NCBI RefSeq assembly: GCF_000813005.1 | Contig: NZ_JSYP01000017.1 | Span: 25,007-89,006 of the forward strand | Reading direction: 5' to 3' | Origin: Flavobacterium sp. KMS | GTDB taxonomy: Bacteria; Bacteroidota; Bacteroidia; Flavobacteriales; Flavobacteriaceae | DNA: 64,000 nt | Part shown: positions 62,623 through 64,000 of the stretch, piece by piece | Position numbering within the stretch: position 1 is the first letter of the stretch | Layout: each line of letters opens with the position of its first letter | The notes under the pieces: model-generated | Databases searched by the model: none | What the model was told of the DNA's origin: nothing | The model's input: only the letters and a program-made list of their open reading frames with translations | Program-made: the position numbers and the translations under genes

Positions 62623-62644
62623 AGCCCAATTCTAGAATCGGGCT
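62623..62644 (-). terminator. Terminator of the alcohol dehydrogenase gene
   Basis: AGCCCAATTCT / AGAATCGGGCT is a near-perfect 11-bp dyad without a real loop. On the - strand a T-run follows (A-run at 62617-62622 on +). It lies about 90 bases after the dehydrogenase stop. Confidence 0.65.
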
Positions 62645-62735
62645 ACTTCTTTCTTTTAAACAGTTAGGAGTAATTATTTTAACAGATAGTCCTGAAGCTT
62701 CAGGCAATGTCATTAATGTGTTAATTCAAATCTAT
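62645..62735. other. Spacer with a CCTGAAGCTTCAGG palindrome
   Basis: Between the terminator and the dehydrogenase stop is a perfect 14-base palindrome, CCTGAAGCTTCAGG (62691-62704), followed by AATGTCATTAA, a phrase also found at 61219. It looks like part of the dispersed repeat family. Confidence 0.45.
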
Positions 62736-63758
62736 TTAAGGAACTAAAACAGCTCTTCCTTTTATTTTTCCTTGTCTTAATTTATCATACACTTCGAGAG
62801 CTTGATCTAAACTATATTTTTCTACCTCAATATGTATTTTCTTTTGTATTGCCAATCCAATTACTTCCATTAATTCTGTTCTTGAACCCCAATAAGGATT
62901 GGATATGCTTACGCCAACTGGTAAACCGGTATTGTATTCATACTTTCCTCCTCCTAACCCAACAATGGTTAAGTCGCTATCTAAACCTATAATTTTTGTA
63001 CCTAAATCTATTGTAGATGTAGCACCAACAAAATCAAGAACGACTTTTGCTTTTTTTATTCCAGTGATTTTCTTGATTTGTTCGGCAGCATCTTTATCTG
63101 TAGAGTTAACGACATGAGCTGCGCCAAGTTGTTTTGCAAATTCAAGTCTTTCGGGAGTTATATCACAAGCTATAATTGTTGACCCGCACATTTCGGATAA
63201 AATCTGTAATGCAACATGTCCTAACCCTCCTACTCCAATAACCACAACATATTCGTCTGGCATAAGTTTATGCAATGATCTTTTTATTGCTGAATATGGT
63301 GTTAATGCTGCATCTGTAAGCGGAGCAGCAATTACAGGATCTAAATCATGAATTGGGACTAATAATCGAGAGGAAGGTACAAGCATATAATCTGCCATAC
63401 CACCATTTAATCCTAGTCCACCACCATAGGCTTGCTCGGAATGATGATCACAATAGTTTTCTTGCGAATGCTGGCATGGTTTGCAATGTCCGCATCCCCA
63501 AGGTCCGTATACCAAAACCGCATCTCCTTTTTTAAATCCCTTTACATCTTTTCCAACTTCTTCTACCCATCCTGCATTTTCGTGCCCTAAAGTAAATATT
63601 GCACCAGAAACTAATCCTCCATCAATTACATGTAAATCTGAATGACAAACTCCTGCTCCACCAATTTTTAATAATACTTCATCTCCTGTAGGAGAAGGTT
63701 TTTCTAGATCGTTTATAATTCTAACATCTTTGTGTCCATAATATCGTACTGCTTTCAT
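62736..63758 (-). CDS. Zinc-dependent NAD(P)+ alcohol dehydrogenase (medium-chain family)
   Basis: A 340-residue cytoplasmic enzyme that interconverts alcohols and aldehydes/ketones. Catalytic zinc ligands are Cys38 (GAGVCHSD), His59 with Glu60 (GHENAG) and Asp149 (PLTDAALTPY), with Asp in place of the third Cys. The structural zinc site is Cys89, Cys92, Cys95 and Cys103 (GPWGCGHCKPCQHSQENYC). The Rossmann motif is VVVIGVGGLGHVALQI at about 171-186. The Asp-for-Cys change is known from some archaeal and Rhodococcus alcohol dehydrogenases. No adjacent pathway genes are visible in the window. The substrate range is not known. Confidence 0.93.
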   Translation of the reverse strand: MKAVRYYGHKDVRIINDLEKPSPTGDEVLLKIGGAGVCHSDLHVIDGGLVSGAIFTLGHENAGWVEEVGKDVKGFKKGDAVLVYGPWGCGHCKPCQHSQENYCDHHSEQAYGGGLGLNGGMADYMLVPSSRLLVPIHDLDPVIAAPLTDAALTPYSAIKRSLHKLMPDEYVVVIGVGGLGHVALQILSEMCGSTIIACDITPERLEFAKQLGAAHVVNSTDKDAAEQIKKITGIKKAKVVLDFVGATSTIDLGTKIIGLDSDLTIVGLGGGKYEYNTGLPVGVSISNPYWGSRTELMEVIGLAIQKKIHIEVEKYSLDQALEVYDKLRQGKIKGRAVLVP

Positions 63759-64000
63759 AAGATTTTATTTATAATTTCTATACTATAAATTTAATCAAAC
63801 CTGATGTAATACGTACGTTAATGAATTATAAATAAAACCTTTAATACGTTAAAAAACAAAGCAAAATACTTTAAACTTTAACTTGCAACATAACCTGATT
63901 TCCATTTTTAATTCGTAAACTAAAACTTATAAAATAATTAAAATGTACCCGTTGGGTGCAATTACTGCGTCTATTCGCTTCGCTCGGGTCGTAAAAAAAA
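63759..64000. other. Upstream spacer running to the window edge
   Basis: AT-rich upstream region of the dehydrogenase. It contains ACGTACGT (63811-63818) and ends in a GC-richer stretch (TTCGCTTCGCTCGGGTCG near 63973) that resembles the beginning of another repeat element. No gene is visible. Confidence 0.45.

Overview
The window reads as a chromosomal segment of a member of the Bacteroidota, most likely Flavobacterium or a close relative. The evidence is low GC with AT-rich spacers, a SusC/SusD pair, several TonB-dependent receptors with N-terminal carboxypeptidase-regulatory-like domains, a type IX secretion (T9SS) sorting domain, candidate promoters of the flavobacterial TTG / TAnnTTTG type, and almost no Shine-Dalgarno sequences. 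No rRNA, tRNA, CRISPR array, insertion sequence or prophage was seen.

Layout. 1-2000 (- strand) is the edge of a surface-polysaccharide locus: a polyprenyl-phosphate sugar-1-phosphate transferase and a truncated WecB-type UDP-GlcNAc 2-epimerase. 2.7-7.4 kb holds a small XRE regulator and a large secreted M43-type metalloprotease. 7.5-9.7 kb holds a MATE exporter and a nitroreductase. 10.1-21.4 kb is an NRPS-independent (NIS) hydroxamate siderophore locus made of two converging gene groups. The + group has two IucA/IucC synthetases, a TonB receptor and a membrane acyltransferase-like protein. The - group has a PLP decarboxylase, a lysine/ornithine N-monooxygenase and an IucB-like acyltransferase. 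A LuxR-type response regulator (21.5-22.2 kb) and a second TonB receptor (22.8-25.2 kb) follow. Three of these promoters carry the same dyad, TTTAGA-N5-TCTAAA, which I propose is an iron-regulator box.

25.5-35.6 kb holds small uncharacterised genes, an AraC regulator divergent from a luciferase-like monooxygenase, and a heavy-metal RND efflux operon in which the inner-membrane pump is fused to its outer-membrane factor. 36.0-40.0 kb is a compact four-gene oxidoreductase operon (FAD-dehydrogenase small subunit, GMC oxidoreductase, VioB/RebD-like ferritin-fold protein, ABM monooxygenase) whose function I cannot name; it is the best candidate here for an undescribed pathway. 40.4-42.8 kb holds a histone H1-like small protein, a second luciferase-like oxidoreductase and an ArsR regulator that share a near-identical operator, and a DUF1508 protein. 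42.8-47.0 kb carries a PAS histidine kinase and a hybrid-free kinase/LuxR-regulator operon. 48.4-58.2 kb is a nutrient-uptake unit: LytS-like kinase, secreted zinc protease, SusC, SusD and a LytTR response regulator. The window closes with an outer-membrane beta-barrel protein, a membrane-anchored AraC regulator and a zinc alcohol dehydrogenase.

A second theme is the spacers. Many carry families of GC-richer repeats (phrases such as TTTGCGGTTAA and ACGCGGATAAAAC), some bounded by inverted repeats like small non-autonomous elements. A GTAGTA-N4-TACTAC dyad occurs upstream of both the kinase/LuxR-regulator operon and the siderophore decarboxylase, suggesting that two-component signalling and siderophore synthesis may be linked.
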